64,000 nt of DNA from Pseudomonas sp. Choline-02u-1. GTDB taxonomy: Bacteria > Pseudomonadota > Gammaproteobacteria > Pseudomonadales > Pseudomonadaceae. The notes beneath the pieces are model-generated. The model saw nothing but the letters and a program-made list of their open reading frames with translations, did no database searches and had not been told where the DNA came from. Below are positions 1-8,864 of this stretch, one piece after another; within the stretch, counting starts at the first letter, position 1, and every line of letters starts with the position of its first letter. The stretch is taken from NCBI RefSeq assembly GCF_002836515.1, contig NZ_PJBC01000058.1, forward strand, positions 124,001-188,000. Reading direction: 5' to 3'. Made by a program: the position numbers and the translations under genes.

Positions 1-196
1 AGTGATGATGAACGCCTCTGCCCTGGCCTTCATCGTTGCGGGCGCCCGCTGGGCGCAGCCGGATGGACAGATCATGTTCATCCTGGTGATCAGCCTTGCA
101 GCGGCCGAGGCCAGTATTGGTCTGGCGATCCTGCTGCAACTGTATCGCCGCTTCCACACGCTCGATATCGACGCTGCCAGTGAGATGCGCGGATGA
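1..196 (+). CDS. nuoK: NADH-quinone oxidoreductase subunit K (C-terminal part, 5' truncated by window)
   Basis: Membrane subunit of proton-pumping complex I. Only the last 64 or so codons are present; the family is about 100 residues. The visible part has the second and third transmembrane helices ([19 protein letters not shown]) with the conserved Glu in AAAEASIG that takes part in proton transfer. The stop TGA (194-196) overlaps the nuoL start by four bases (ATGA), as expected for translationally coupled nuo genes. The order K-L-M-N downstream confirms the identity. Confidence 0.93.
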
Positions 197-2046
197 ACCT
201 GATCTTTCTGACTTTCGTATTTCCTCTCATCGGTTTCCTGCTGCTGTCGTTCTCCCGTGGACGCTGGTCGGAAAACCTCTCGGCGCTGGTCGGCGTGGGT
301 TCCATTGGCTTGTCGGCGATTGTCACCGCCTACGTCATCTGGCAATTCAACGTCGCGCCTCCAGAAGGCGGTCACTACACCCTGGTGCTGTGGCAGTGGA
401 TGGCGGTGGAAGGCTTCAAGCCTGATTTCGCCCTGTACATCGACGGCCTGTCGATCACCATGCTCGGCGTGGTGGTCGGCGTCGGTTTCCTGATCCACCT
501 CTTCGCGTCCTGGTACATGCGCGGCGAAGCGGGTTACTCACGCTTCTTCTCGTACACCAACCTGTTTATCGCCAGCATGCTGTTCCTGGTGCTCGGCGAT
601 AACCTGTTGTTCCTGTACTTCGGCTGGGAAGGCGTGGGCCTGTGCTCGTACCTGTTGATCGGTTTCTACTACAGCAACCGCAACAACGGTAACGCGGCAC
701 TCAAGGCCTTCATCGTGACCCGGATCGGTGACGTGTTCATGGCCATCGGCCTGTTCATCCTGTTCCAGCAAGTGGGCACGTTGAACATTCAGGAACTGCT
801 GGTGCTGGCACCGCAGAAATTCCAGGTCGGCGACTTCTGGATCACCCTCGCCACCCTGATGCTGCTGGGTGGCGCGGTCGGTAAATCGGCACAACTGCCG
901 CTGCAAACCTGGCTCGCTGATGCGATGGCCGGCCCTACCCCGGTGTCGGCACTGATTCACGCCGCGACCATGGTAACCGCCGGTGTCTACCTGATCGCCC
1001 GTACCCACGGTCTGTTCACCCTGGCGCCGGACATCCTGCACCTGGTCGGCATCGTCGGTGGTGTGACGCTGGTACTGGCCGGTTTCGCCGCGCTGGTGCA
1101 AACCGACATCAAACGTATCCTCGCCTACTCGACCATGAGCCAGATCGGCTACATGTTCCTGGCGCTGGGCGTGGGTGCCTGGGAAGGCGCGATCTTCCAC
1201 CTGATGACCCACGCCTTCTTCAAGGCCCTGCTGTTCCTTGCCTCCGGTGCGGTGATCGTTGCCTGCCACCACGAGCAGAACATCTTCAAGATGGGTGGTC
1301 TGTGGAAGAAACTGCCACTGGCCTACGCCAGCTTCATCGTCGGTGGTGCTGCACTGGCTGCTCTGCCACTGGTCACCGCAGGCTTCTACTCCAAGGACGA
1401 AATCCTCTGGGAAGCGTTCGCCAGCGGCAATCAGGGTCTGCTTTACGCAGGTCTGGTCGGTGCGTTCATGACGTCGCTGTACACCTTCCGCCTGATCTTC
1501 ATCGCGTTCCACGGTGAAGCCAAGACCGAAGCCCATGCCGGCCACGGCATTGCGCACTGGCTGCCACTGTCGGTGCTGATCGTGCTGTCGACTTTCGTTG
1601 GCGCGATGATCGTGCCGCCGCTGCACGGCGTGTTGCCGCAAAGCGTTGGTCATGCCGGTGGCGAAGCCAAGCACAGTCTGGAAATCGCCTCGGGCGCCAT
1701 CGCCCTGGCCGGTATCCTGCTGGCGGCCCTGCTGTTCCTCGGCAAGCGTCGTTTCGTCACGGCGATCGCCAACAGCGGCATCGGCCGTTTCCTTTCGGCC
1801 TGGTGGTTCGCTGCCTGGGGCTTCGACTGGATCTACGACAAACTGTTCGTCAAGCCGTACCTTGCGATCAGCCATGTACTGCGCAAAGACCCGCTCGACC
1901 AGACCATCGGTCTGATCCCGCGTATGGCCAAGGGTGGTCACACTGCCCTGAGCCGTACCGAGACCGGTCAACTGCGTTGGTACGCCGCCTCGATGGCTGC
2001 TGGTGCCGTGCTGGTAATCGGCGCCATCGTGCTGGTAGCGGTCTGA
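193..2046 (+). CDS. nuoL: NADH-quinone oxidoreductase subunit L
   Basis: Antiporter-like distal membrane subunit of complex I (617 residues, normal length), which helps couple NADH oxidation to proton export. It is a polytopic membrane protein with the Mrp-antiporter signature region ([35 protein letters not shown]), the lysine-containing helix around [20 protein letters not shown] and the discontinuous-helix motif [20 protein letters not shown]. The C-terminus carries the hydrophobic lateral-helix tail typical of NuoL. It starts four bases inside nuoK and is followed by nuoM after 39 bases, so it belongs to the same transcript. Confidence 0.97.
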
Positions 2047-2085
2047 TATGAACCTTGCGAATTTGCGAAAGGAAACGAGCCCGTC

Positions 2086-3618
2086 ATGATTCTGCCCTGG
2101 CTAATCCTGATCCCCTTCATCGGCGGCCTGCTGTGCTGGATGGGTGAGCGCTTCGGCGCTACCCTCCCGCGCTGGATTGCGCTGTTGACCATGACCCTGG
2201 AACTCGCCCTTGGCCTCTGGCTGTGGGCCCACGGTGACTATTCATTCGCACCGGCGCCAGGCGCCGATCCGACCTGGGCGCTTGAGTTCAAGCATGTCTG
2301 GATCCAGCGTTTCGGCATCAACGTGCATCTGGCCCTCGACGGCCTGTCGCTGTTGATGATCCTGCTGACCGGTCTGCTGGGTATCCTCTCGGTACTCTGC
2401 TCGTGGAAAGAGATTCAACGTCACGTTGGCTTCTTCCACCTGAACCTGATGTGGATCCTGGGCGGTGTGGTCGGCGTGTTCCTCGCCCTCGACCTGTTCA
2501 TGTTCTTCTTCTTCTGGGAAATGATGCTGGTGCCGATGTACTTTCTCATCGCGCTCTGGGGTCACAGCTCTTCGGACGGCAAGAAAACCCGGATCTACGC
2601 AGCGACCAAGTTCTTCATCTTCACGCAGGCTTCCGGCCTGATCATGCTGGTGGCGATCCTCGGTCTGGTGCTGGTCAACTTCAACAACACTGGCGTGATC
2701 ACCTTCAACTACGCCGACCTGTTGAAAACCAAGATGTCGATGACCACCGAGTACATTCTGATGCTCGGTTTCTTCATCGCCTTCGCGGTCAAGCTGCCGG
2801 TCGTGCCGTTCCATTCGTGGCTGCCTGATGCCCACGCCCAGGCGCCGACGGCCGGTTCCGTCGACCTCGCCGGTATCCTGCTGAAAACTGCGGCCTACGG
2901 CCTGCTGCGTTTCGCCCTGCCGCTGTTCCCGAATGCCTCGGCCGAGTTTGCGCCGATCGCCATGACCCTCGGTCTGATCGGGATCTTCTACGGCGCGTTC
3001 CTGGCGTTCGCACAGACCGACATCAAGCGTCTGATTGCCTTCTCTTCCGTTTCCCACATGGGCTTCGTGTTGATCGGCATCTACTCCGGCAGCCAACTGG
3101 CGCTGCAAGGTGCAGTGATCCAGATGCTGGCGCACGGCCTGTCGGCAGCGGCACTGTTTATCCTCAGCGGTCAGTTGTACGAGCGTTTGCATACTCGCGA
3201 CATGCGTGAGATGGGCGGTCTGTGGTCGCGTATCGCTTACCTGCCGGCGATCAGCCTGTTCTTCGCGGCGGCTTCGCTGGGCTTGCCGGGTACCGGTAAC
3301 TTTGTCGGCGAGTTCCTGATCCTGATCGGCTCCTTCGCCAGTGCTCCATGGGTCACGGCGATTGCCACTTCCGGTCTGGTGTTCGGTTCGGTCTACTCGC
3401 TGATCATGATCCACCGTGCCTACTTCGGCCCGTCGAAATCCGACGCGGTGCTGCACGGCATGGATGCGCGCGAACTGATCATGGTGCTCGGTCTGGCGGT
3501 GCTGCTGATTTACCTCGGCGTCTATCCGCAACCGTTCCTCGACACCTCTGCCGCCACGATGCATGGCGTGCAGCAGTGGCTCGGCACCGCCTTCTCTCAA
3601 CTCGCTTCGGCCCGGTAA
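2086..3618 (+). CDS. nuoM: NADH-quinone oxidoreductase subunit M
   Basis: Second antiporter-like membrane subunit of complex I, 510 residues, about 14 transmembrane helices. The diagnostic stretches are [19 protein letters not shown] (with the conserved Glu of the proton channel), [20 protein letters not shown] (channel Lys and the discontinuous helix) and [20 protein letters not shown]. An AAGGA ribosome-binding site lies ahead of the ATG at 2086. It sits between nuoL and nuoN in the usual order. Confidence 0.97.
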   Translation: MILPWLILIPFIGGLLCWMGERFGATLPRWIALLTMTLELALGLWLWAHGDYSFAPAPGADPTWALEFKHVWIQRFGINVHLALDGLSLLMILLTGLLGILSVLCSWKEIQRHVGFFHLNLMWILGGVVGVFLALDLFMFFFFWEMMLVPMYFLIALWGHSSSDGKKTRIYAATKFFIFTQASGLIMLVAILGLVLVNFNNTGVITFNYADLLKTKMSMTTEYILMLGFFIAFAVKLPVVPFHSWLPDAHAQAPTAGSVDLAGILLKTAAYGLLRFALPLFPNASAEFAPIAMTLGLIGIFYGAFLAFAQTDIKRLIAFSSVSHMGFVLIGIYSGSQLALQGAVIQMLAHGLSAAALFILSGQLYERLHTRDMREMGGLWSRIAYLPAISLFFAAASLGLPGTGNFVGEFLILIGSFASAPWVTAIATSGLVFGSVYSLIMIHRAYFGPSKSDAVLHGMDARELIMVLGLAVLLIYLGVYPQPFLDTSAATMHGVQQWLGTAFSQLASAR

Positions 3619-3625
3619 GAGCGCT

Positions 3626-5089
3626 ATGGAATTCACGATTCAACACTTTATTGCGCTTGCGCCACTGTTGATCACCAGCCTCACCATTATCGTGGTGATG
3701 CTGGCAATCGCCTGGCGCCGCAACCACTCGCAGACCTTCCTGATTTCGGTGGCGGGTCTGAACCTGGCGTTGCTGTCGATCCTGCCGGCTCTGAAAGTCG
3801 CGCCTCTGGCCGTGACGCCTTTGCTGCAGATCGACGCGTTCGCCTGCCTGTACATGGCGATGATCCTGGTCGCCACCCTCGCCTGCGTCACCCTCGCCCA
3901 CGCCTACCTCGGTGATGGCGGTTCGGGTTACCCGGGCAACCGCGAGGAACTGTACCTGCTGATCCTGATGGCCGCCGCCGGTGGTCTGGTTCTGGTCAGC
4001 GCGCAGCACCTGGCCGGGTTGTTCATCGGTCTGGAACTGCTCTCGGTACCGGTTTACGGTCTGGTGGCTTACGCCTTCTTCAACAAGCGTTCGCTGGAAG
4101 CCGGCATCAAGTACATGGTGCTTTCGGCCGCCGGTTCCGCGTTCCTGCTGTTCGGTATGGCGCTGTTGTATGCAGACGCAGGCTCGCTGAGCTTCGTTGG
4201 CATCGGTCAGGCGCTGGCTGCAACGGGTCTGCCAAGTCCGCTGGCGCAACTGGGCCTGGGCATGATGCTGATCGGCCTGGCGTTCAAGCTGTCGCTGGTA
4301 CCGTTCCACCTGTGGACGCCGGACGTTTACGAAGGTGCGCCGGCACCAGTGGCGGCGTTCCTCGCCACCGCGTCGAAGGTGGCCGTGTTTGCGGTGATGG
4401 TGCGTCTGTTCCAGATCTCCCCTGCCGCCAGCAGCGGTGTGCTGAGCGACGTGCTGAGCGTCATCGCCGTTGCCTCGATCCTGTTCGGTAACCTGCTGGC
4501 CCTGACCCAGAGCAACCTCAAGCGTCTGCTCGGTTACTCGTCCATCGCGCACTTCGGCTATCTGCTGATCGCGCTGGTGGCGAGCAAGGGTCTGGCGGTG
4601 GAAGCCATCGGCGTGTACCTGGTCACCTACGTGATCACCAGCCTCGGCGCGTTCGGCGTGATCACCCTGATGTCGTCGCCGTACAACGGCCGTGACGCGG
4701 ATGCTTTGTACGAATACCGCGGCCTGTTCTGGCGCCGTCCGTACCTGACCGCCGTGCTGACCGTGATGATGCTGTCCCTGGCCGGTATCCCGCTGACCGC
4801 AGGCTTCATCGGCAAGTTCTACATCATCGCCAGCGGCGTCGAAACGCGTCAGTGGTGGCTGGTCGGCGCTCTGGTGCTGGGCAGCGCCATCGGCGTCTTC
4901 TACTACCTGCGCGTGATGGTCACCCTGTACCTGATCGAGCCAAACCTGCGTCGCCACGACGCTCAGCTGCACTGGGAACAGAAGGCAGGCGGCGTGATGC
5001 TGCTGGCCATCGCCCTGGTCGCATTTTTCCTGGGTGTTTACCCGCAGCCATTGCTCGTGCTGGTACAGCAGGCGGGCCTGGCGGGCTGA
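3626..5089 (+). CDS. nuoN: NADH-quinone oxidoreductase subunit N
   Basis: Third antiporter-like subunit of complex I, 487 residues from the chosen start. The reading frame is open further upstream (to 3563), but the upstream part would overlap the end of nuoM by 56 bases and encodes non-family residues; the ATG at 3626, eight bases after the nuoM stop, gives the typical N-terminus [15 protein letters not shown]. Conserved features include [40 protein letters not shown] and [20 protein letters not shown]. It is the last gene of the nuo operon and is followed by a strong terminator. Confidence 0.96.
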   Translation: MEFTIQHFIALAPLLITSLTIIVVMLAIAWRRNHSQTFLISVAGLNLALLSILPALKVAPLAVTPLLQIDAFACLYMAMILVATLACVTLAHAYLGDGGSGYPGNREELYLLILMAAAGGLVLVSAQHLAGLFIGLELLSVPVYGLVAYAFFNKRSLEAGIKYMVLSAAGSAFLLFGMALLYADAGSLSFVGIGQALAATGLPSPLAQLGLGMMLIGLAFKLSLVPFHLWTPDVYEGAPAPVAAFLATASKVAVFAVMVRLFQISPAASSGVLSDVLSVIAVASILFGNLLALTQSNLKRLLGYSSIAHFGYLLIALVASKGLAVEAIGVYLVTYVITSLGAFGVITLMSSPYNGRDADALYEYRGLFWRRPYLTAVLTVMMLSLAGIPLTAGFIGKFYIIASGVETRQWWLVGALVLGSAIGVFYYLRVMVTLYLIEPNLRRHDAQLHWEQKAGGVMLLAIALVAFFLGVYPQPLLVLVQQAGLAG

Positions 5090-5116
5090 TTGCTCGGCTC
5101 ATCTGGCTACAAATGG

Positions 5117-5146
5117 AAACGGCACCTTCGGGTGCCGTTTTTGTTT
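5117..5146 (+). terminator. Rho-independent terminator of the nuo operon
   Basis: Perfect stem AAACGGCACC / GGTGCCGTTT closed by a TTCG tetraloop and followed by a T-rich run (TTTTTGTTT). It lies 27 bases after the nuoN stop and separates the housekeeping operon from the accessory island. Confidence 0.93.
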
Positions 5147-5480
5147 CCGTTGAGTTCATGACCAGCCGCGCGGCCTCATTGCCGAGCCAGGACGAGCGCG
5201 AATGTAGGAATTCTCTCAATTGGCGGCAGGAGAGCTCACCGCAAACACACGAAAGTCTGATGATCAGGTTTTCCAAGGCCTGACTTTCTCAAAACCTCCG
5301 CTGAAATATCCCACAGTCGCCCGGCATCATGCCTCGCCGGTACTTCCAGTTTCCTGCGCCGAATGCTGGGCGTTCCCCCGGCAACGCGGCTGAAACCGCA
5401 GATCTTGCCTCTCAACCTCAGAATGTTGTGCATGTGTTTCGACGACCGTTCAATCCCGATATCGACACTTCTGGACATTT
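5147..5480. other. Intergenic stretch without a supported gene
   Basis: About 330 bases between the nuo terminator and the promoter of the small-peptide gene. Open frames exist on both strands but have no ribosome-binding site or recognisable product. A loose inverted repeat (GAAAGTC near 5250, GACTTTC near 5282) is the only structure noticed. It may hold regulatory sites for the RiPP locus. Confidence 0.5.
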
Positions 5481-5509
5481 TTGACCGGGCGCGGGCCGGC
5501 TTATAGATT
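5481..5509 (+). promoter_or_regulatory. Candidate sigma-70 promoter of the RiPP-like operon
   Basis: TTGACC (5481-5486), 17-base spacer, TAGATT (5504-5509); an alternative -10, TATAGA (5502-5507), has a 15-base spacer. It lies about 48 bases ahead of the peptide ATG and no other clear promoter precedes the four genes. Sequence match only. Confidence 0.5.
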
Positions 5510-5556
5510 CGAGTCGTGCAAACAAGCACGTTCATCCACATAACAGGAATCGAACC

Positions 5557-5685
5557 ATGGGCTACATGAGCAGCTGGAACGCCAATCGAATTGTCGAGCT
5601 GGACGATGAGCAGACCAGCGAAACGGATCAGATCGAAACGCTGCAACTCAGTGAGGAAGAACTGGCGGAGCTGGACGCACAGTGA
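5557..5685 (+). CDS. Candidate RiPP precursor peptide (42 residues, probable C-terminal follower)
   Basis: Small ORF of 42 codons with AGGA (5545-5548) eight bases before the ATG. It begins MGYMSSWNANRIVEL and ends LQLSEEELAELDAQ, with an acidic linker rich in Asp, Glu, Gln, Ser and Thr between. There is no Cys. The C-terminal half is strongly acidic and helix-prone, like the recognition part of RiPP precursors, yet nothing follows it that could serve as a core. The N-terminal residues are therefore the more likely modified part, as in bottromycin precursors, where a core directly after Met is followed by a long acidic follower of similar size. It lies 46 bases upstream of the ycaO gene on the same strand. 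Its being a real gene is well supported by the ribosome-binding site and context; the RiPP role is inference. It could instead be a regulatory leader peptide. A second Met at codon 4 (5566) is a less well spaced start. Confidence 0.72.
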   Translation: MGYMSSWNANRIVELDDEQTSETDQIETLQLSEEELAELDAQ

Positions 5686-5690
5686 GTAAT

Positions 5691-5715
5691 GAACGGGGGG
5701 TATCCCCTCCCGTTC
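5691..5715 (+). promoter_or_regulatory. GC-rich hairpin between peptide gene and ycaO (possible attenuator)
   Basis: GAACGGGGGG (5691-5700), loop TAT, then CCCC-T-CCCGTTC to 5715. It lies five bases after the peptide stop and just ahead of the strong AGGAGG of ycaO. There is no T-run, so it is better read as a transcript-stabilising or partially terminating element that would keep the peptide mRNA in excess over the enzyme mRNA, an arrangement common in RiPP operons. Confidence 0.55.
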
Positions 5716-5731
5716 TCTATCAGGAGGGATC

Positions 5732-6958
5732 ATGAACGCAATCACAATGGTCGAGCGCGAACTGACAGCTGACCAGGCCTGCCAGCGCATCCAGACCGAA
5801 TTGAGTCGGCTGGCAATGACTCCCGTCGCCCGCACGCTTGGCCAGGAAGTTGTTGCGGTTCAGGTGACCCTTATCGATCACAAGGGAGTGCCTGCCGCCC
5901 GAGGCGCCGGCAAGGGCTATGCAGTACAGGCTGGCATCGGCGCGCTCTACGAATCGCTCGAACACTATTGGACCGATCGACTCTCGGCAACGGATGTTCA
6001 TCACGTTCCGGTGGACTACTTTTCGGACAGGCTTTTCGACAACGATCCCGTGCGAATGCTTGTGAAACAGCCGAACCGCCGTATCGCCTGCCGACGCTAC
6101 AGCTGTCCTCCTTGCGGACACTTCTACTACCCGCTCGCGCTGACGTCACCGCACTCACTCGAGGTTTTCGCCCAGGACGCGGCGGACAGCCGCGCCCTGC
6201 GTCGATATTCCAGCAACAGCGGCACCGCCATTGGCGCCAGTTACAACGAGGCGTTGTTACACGCCATCAACGAATGCATTGAAAGAGACGCGGTTTCGCT
6301 GTTCTTGCTGGACCACTTTTACTATCAGAATCACCCACCGCTGTGCAGAGTCACCCGTCCTGGTGAGGGTGATGCGCTCGGGCAATTATGGACGGATGCC
6401 GAAAGGGAACTCGGCGCTGAGGTCGTGCTGGTGGATATCAGTACCGAGTTCGTCGCTCGCACTTTCCTGGCTTTTTCCGCAGCGCCCGGAACGCACATCC
6501 GGGTATTCGGTTCAGGCTGTTCCCTCTGCCCGAGCCACGCCGCCTGGCGCGCACTGACCGAACTGGTACAACTGCATCACGCCGCAGCGGGGGAAGAATT
6601 CGCCAGATCGCTGCGCAACGCAAAGCGCCACCTCACACCTTTTCCACGCCTGCTGCGCTGTCTGCTGTTCAATCCCGATGTTTTGCTGCATCGCTGTGCT
6701 CATCACGCCGTGACATTGCCCGAAGCCGGAGCGCAAGCACCATTGGCTTCGCAGATCGAACAGTTGAGCGAAAGTCTGCGCCAGCATGGGCATGACTTCG
6801 GCATTTCCATCGTTCATCAAACCAACCTGGGCACCAGCCTGATCAATGTGGTGATACCCGCACTGGAGCGATTTTTCATCGTCTCGAGCGGAAATGTCGT
6901 GGTTCCCCACGCTCGCGGTCGTACGTTACGCAGGTTGCGCGCAGAGGTGTGTTCATGA
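5732..6958 (+). CDS. Stand-alone YcaO-domain protein (ATP-dependent peptide backbone-modifying enzyme)
   Basis: YcaO enzymes use ATP to activate a peptide amide, giving azolines, amidines or thioamides in RiPPs. This 408-residue protein has the Glu-rich ATP/Mg motifs: GAGKGYAVQAGIGALYESLE with E74 and E77, and SGTAIGASYNEALLHAINE with E173, followed by CIERD with E184. The PxPxP C-terminus of azoline-forming cyclodehydratases is absent; it ends in an Arg-rich segment and EVCS. A Cys cluster (C120, C125, C128; CxxxxCxxC) is unusual and may be structural. No E1-like/ocin-ThiF partner, TfuA or dehydrogenase gene lies nearby, so it resembles stand-alone YcaOs such as those for amidines or macroamidines. 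An AGGAGG site sits at 5722-5727 and the stop overlaps the methyltransferase start (ATGA). Family membership is firm; the chemistry is unknown. Confidence 0.88.
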   Translation: MNAITMVERELTADQACQRIQTELSRLAMTPVARTLGQEVVAVQVTLIDHKGVPAARGAGKGYAVQAGIGALYESLEHYWTDRLSATDVHHVPVDYFSDRLFDNDPVRMLVKQPNRRIACRRYSCPPCGHFYYPLALTSPHSLEVFAQDAADSRALRRYSSNSGTAIGASYNEALLHAINECIERDAVSLFLLDHFYYQNHPPLCRVTRPGEGDALGQLWTDAERELGAEVVLVDISTEFVARTFLAFSAAPGTHIRVFGSGCSLCPSHAAWRALTELVQLHHAAAGEEFARSLRNAKRHLTPFPRLLRCLLFNPDVLLHRCAHHAVTLPEAGAQAPLASQIEQLSESLRQHGHDFGISIVHQTNLGTSLINVVIPALERFFIVSSGNVVVPHARGRTLRRLRAEVCS

Positions 6959-7917
6959 ATAACCGGACACCTGCGCTCTCAAACTTGAATGAAGTGGCAA
7001 TGGCGAAGAATTTGTCCGCACACATCGAATACGCCGGCCCGATCGGTTGTTTCGTTGAACCGACCCGACAGGGTTTGCATCAGGTATTTTTCTTGCGGGT
7101 CCGTGGTCGGGACTGGGTCGGCCGCAAGGTCTTGCAACGCGACGCCGATCATCGCTGGAGCATGAGCAGCCTTTTGAATCCGGCCATGTTGCTCGGCCCC
7201 CACCTACAGTCGCAATGGAGCGATGACGGCGTGTCGTTCTACTTTCATACCGCTACGCTGGAGGAGCGAGCCGAAGTTTTCCAAGCCGCGCGCAAGGACC
7301 TGCACAGCGAGATCCATTTCCCTTTCACGGCGACCGATCATGACGGTAACGAGGCCGTTTGCCCGGCGGATTACTGGCAGGGTCACGAGTCGCTGGCCGA
7401 GCAGTTGAACGCAGACGAACTGCACTTTCGCGAACATTGCGTGGCAGTGCTGGGCCCATTGCTCAAACCCGGCGATCTGGTTTACGACCCGGCCTGCTCT
7501 ACGGGCGAGTTCATCGCCTGTCTGGCCGCCGAACTTGCCGGTGGGCATTTCGTCGGCAGTGATCGTTCGGCCACGATGATCGAATACGCCAGGCGCCACC
7601 ACGCAGACTCGCGTGCCGAATACCACGTCATGGAGGCGGCAAGGGCTGCTGACGCGGGTATGCGCTGCGACGTTCTGATCCTGCGCTTTCTCAATGCCGA
7701 AGTCCTGACCCGTCGCGAGGCGAACTGCGCGTTTTCAAGTCTGTTACGTTGCGTAAAACCCGCAGGCACAATTCTGTTGTTTGGCCATACGCCGGTATTG
7801 TCCGCCGTGCCCTGGCTGGCTTATACCCATGGACTTGCAAGGGTATCGAGCATAGGGGCGCGCAGCGGGCACCAGGAACTGTTTCAGTTCTATCACATGA
7901 AGGCGCCATGCCCTTGA
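6955..7917 (+). CDS. Class I SAM-dependent methyltransferase of the YcaO cluster
   Basis: 320-residue protein. The C-terminal half (about 150-320) has a Rossmann-type methyltransferase: motif I VYDPACSTGEF (177-186), then FVGSDRSATMIEYAR with D203 as the ribose-binding acid, and a late LRFLNAEVL segment. The first 140 residues form a separate region with no family I recognise (VFFLRVRGRDWVGRKVL, SDDGVSFYFHTA), possibly a substrate-binding domain. The chosen ATG (6955) overlaps the YcaO stop by four bases and has AGAGG seven bases upstream; an in-frame GTG at 6949 is less likely. Likely role: methylation of the modified peptide, by analogy with RiPP clusters; the target (N, O or C) cannot be read from sequence. 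Confidence 0.8.
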   Translation: MNNRTPALSNLNEVAMAKNLSAHIEYAGPIGCFVEPTRQGLHQVFFLRVRGRDWVGRKVLQRDADHRWSMSSLLNPAMLLGPHLQSQWSDDGVSFYFHTATLEERAEVFQAARKDLHSEIHFPFTATDHDGNEAVCPADYWQGHESLAEQLNADELHFREHCVAVLGPLLKPGDLVYDPACSTGEFIACLAAELAGGHFVGSDRSATMIEYARRHHADSRAEYHVMEAARAADAGMRCDVLILRFLNAEVLTRREANCAFSSLLRCVKPAGTILLFGHTPVLSAVPWLAYTHGLARVSSIGARSGHQELFQFYHMKAPCP

Positions 7918-8762
7918 ACGAAGCCAGCGGTTACTTGACGCGGCAGAATGGCCATCGGCTTTACTGGGAACGCCACGGAACGTTTGGGGCCGAGCCGGTG
8001 TTCTTTTTACATGGAGGGCCGGGCGGCTGCTGCAGCCGTCAGCATCTGGGGTTTTTCGACCTGCGTCACTTCGACGTCATTTTGCTGGATCAGCGCGGCT
8101 GCGGCCGATCACGCCCGCATGGGCAGAGGCGCCACAACAACTCGCGTCTGTGCGTTCAGGATATTGAGGCCTTGCGCCTGCACTTTGGCCTGGAGCAAAT
8201 CAGTCTGCTAGGCATTTCCTGGGGAAGCTGGCTGGCCATCCAGTACCAGCAGCAGTACCGCTGTGCGTTGAGGAAAACCACCCTGGTCTCGATTTTCGTC
8301 CCGTTCCCGGCCAACGTTCGCACTTTCGACAGGGCAATCAATGCTGCTTTGCAGGTAGCAGGCAGCGGATCAAGTCGCAGCCTCTATCAGAAACTCGACC
8401 AAGGCTGTGAGGATCAACAGCGACAGGCGGCGATGCAATGGTTGCAAGCGACGCTCGGACTGAACGGGCAGTCGATGCCCAGCGAGGTATTGGCGCGGTT
8501 TACCGATCAAGAAGCCATTCGCGCTGTTCGTCTGGAGTTGCATTATCACCTCAATCGCTACTTCTTCAGCCAGGCAGACGAAAACCTCTCGCTCAGCAGC
8601 GATACCCTGGTGATTCAAGGCGTCAAAGACACCTACGGCATGTCCAGCCTGCGCTGGTTGCGTCAGCGCCAGTTCGTCGAGGCCCGTTTGTTGCGCGCGG
8701 GGCATAACGCCTTTGAGCCCGCCGTGCTGGATGCCGTTCGTCACGCATTGAGACGGGATTGA
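7908..8762 (+). CDS. Prolyl aminopeptidase-like alpha/beta hydrolase (S33 family) of the YcaO cluster
   Basis: 284 residues. Matches the proline iminopeptidase pattern: oxyanion loop HGGPGG (35-40), DQRGCGRS (61-68), nucleophile elbow GISWGS with S104, acid D241 and base H266 in AGHNAFEP. Normal proline iminopeptidases are about 310-320 residues, so this one is somewhat short in the cap. The ATG at 7908 starts ten bases before the methyltransferase stop; a longer frame to 7749 would run through the methyltransferase gene. It could trim the precursor N-terminus, hydrolyse an intermediate, or have lost peptidase function: in bottromycin biosynthesis an alpha/beta-hydrolase-fold protein acts as an epimerase. 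Predicted cytoplasmic; no signal peptide. Confidence 0.8.
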   Translation: MPLNEASGYLTRQNGHRLYWERHGTFGAEPVFFLHGGPGGCCSRQHLGFFDLRHFDVILLDQRGCGRSRPHGQRRHNNSRLCVQDIEALRLHFGLEQISLLGISWGSWLAIQYQQQYRCALRKTTLVSIFVPFPANVRTFDRAINAALQVAGSGSSRSLYQKLDQGCEDQQRQAAMQWLQATLGLNGQSMPSEVLARFTDQEAIRAVRLELHYHLNRYFFSQADENLSLSSDTLVIQGVKDTYGMSSLRWLRQRQFVEARLLRAGHNAFEPAVLDAVRHALRRD

Positions 8763-8822
8763 TATCAGCTACCAAGCTGCGGCCCACGCCCATGGCGGAG
8801 TGGTGGTCCAACCAGCATGAAA

Positions 8823-8850
8823 AACGGCACCTTCCGGTGCCGTTCGCTTT
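8823..8850 (-). terminator. Terminator of the ABC transporter operon (also faces the YcaO operon)
   Basis: Stem AACGGCACC (8823-8831), loop TTCC, GGTGCCGTT (8836-8844). Read on the minus strand the stem is followed by TTTT, fitting the end of the substrate-binding gene (stop at 8865). It can also stop transcripts arriving from the hydrolase gene on the plus strand. Confidence 0.85.
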
Positions 8851-8864
8851 CTCCATTTCAGCTG

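Noticed and set aside
538..1971. 477-codon minus-strand frame opposite nuoL, and a 497-codon one opposite nuoN (3479-4972)
   Set aside because: Gln/His/Asp-rich shadow translations of GC-rich membrane protein genes with no ribosome-binding site or family motif.
5566..5610. Similarity of SSWNAN in the peptide to the microcin C7 heptapeptide MRTGNAN
   Set aside because: Only NAN is shared, and there is no MccB-like adenylating enzyme; taken as chance.
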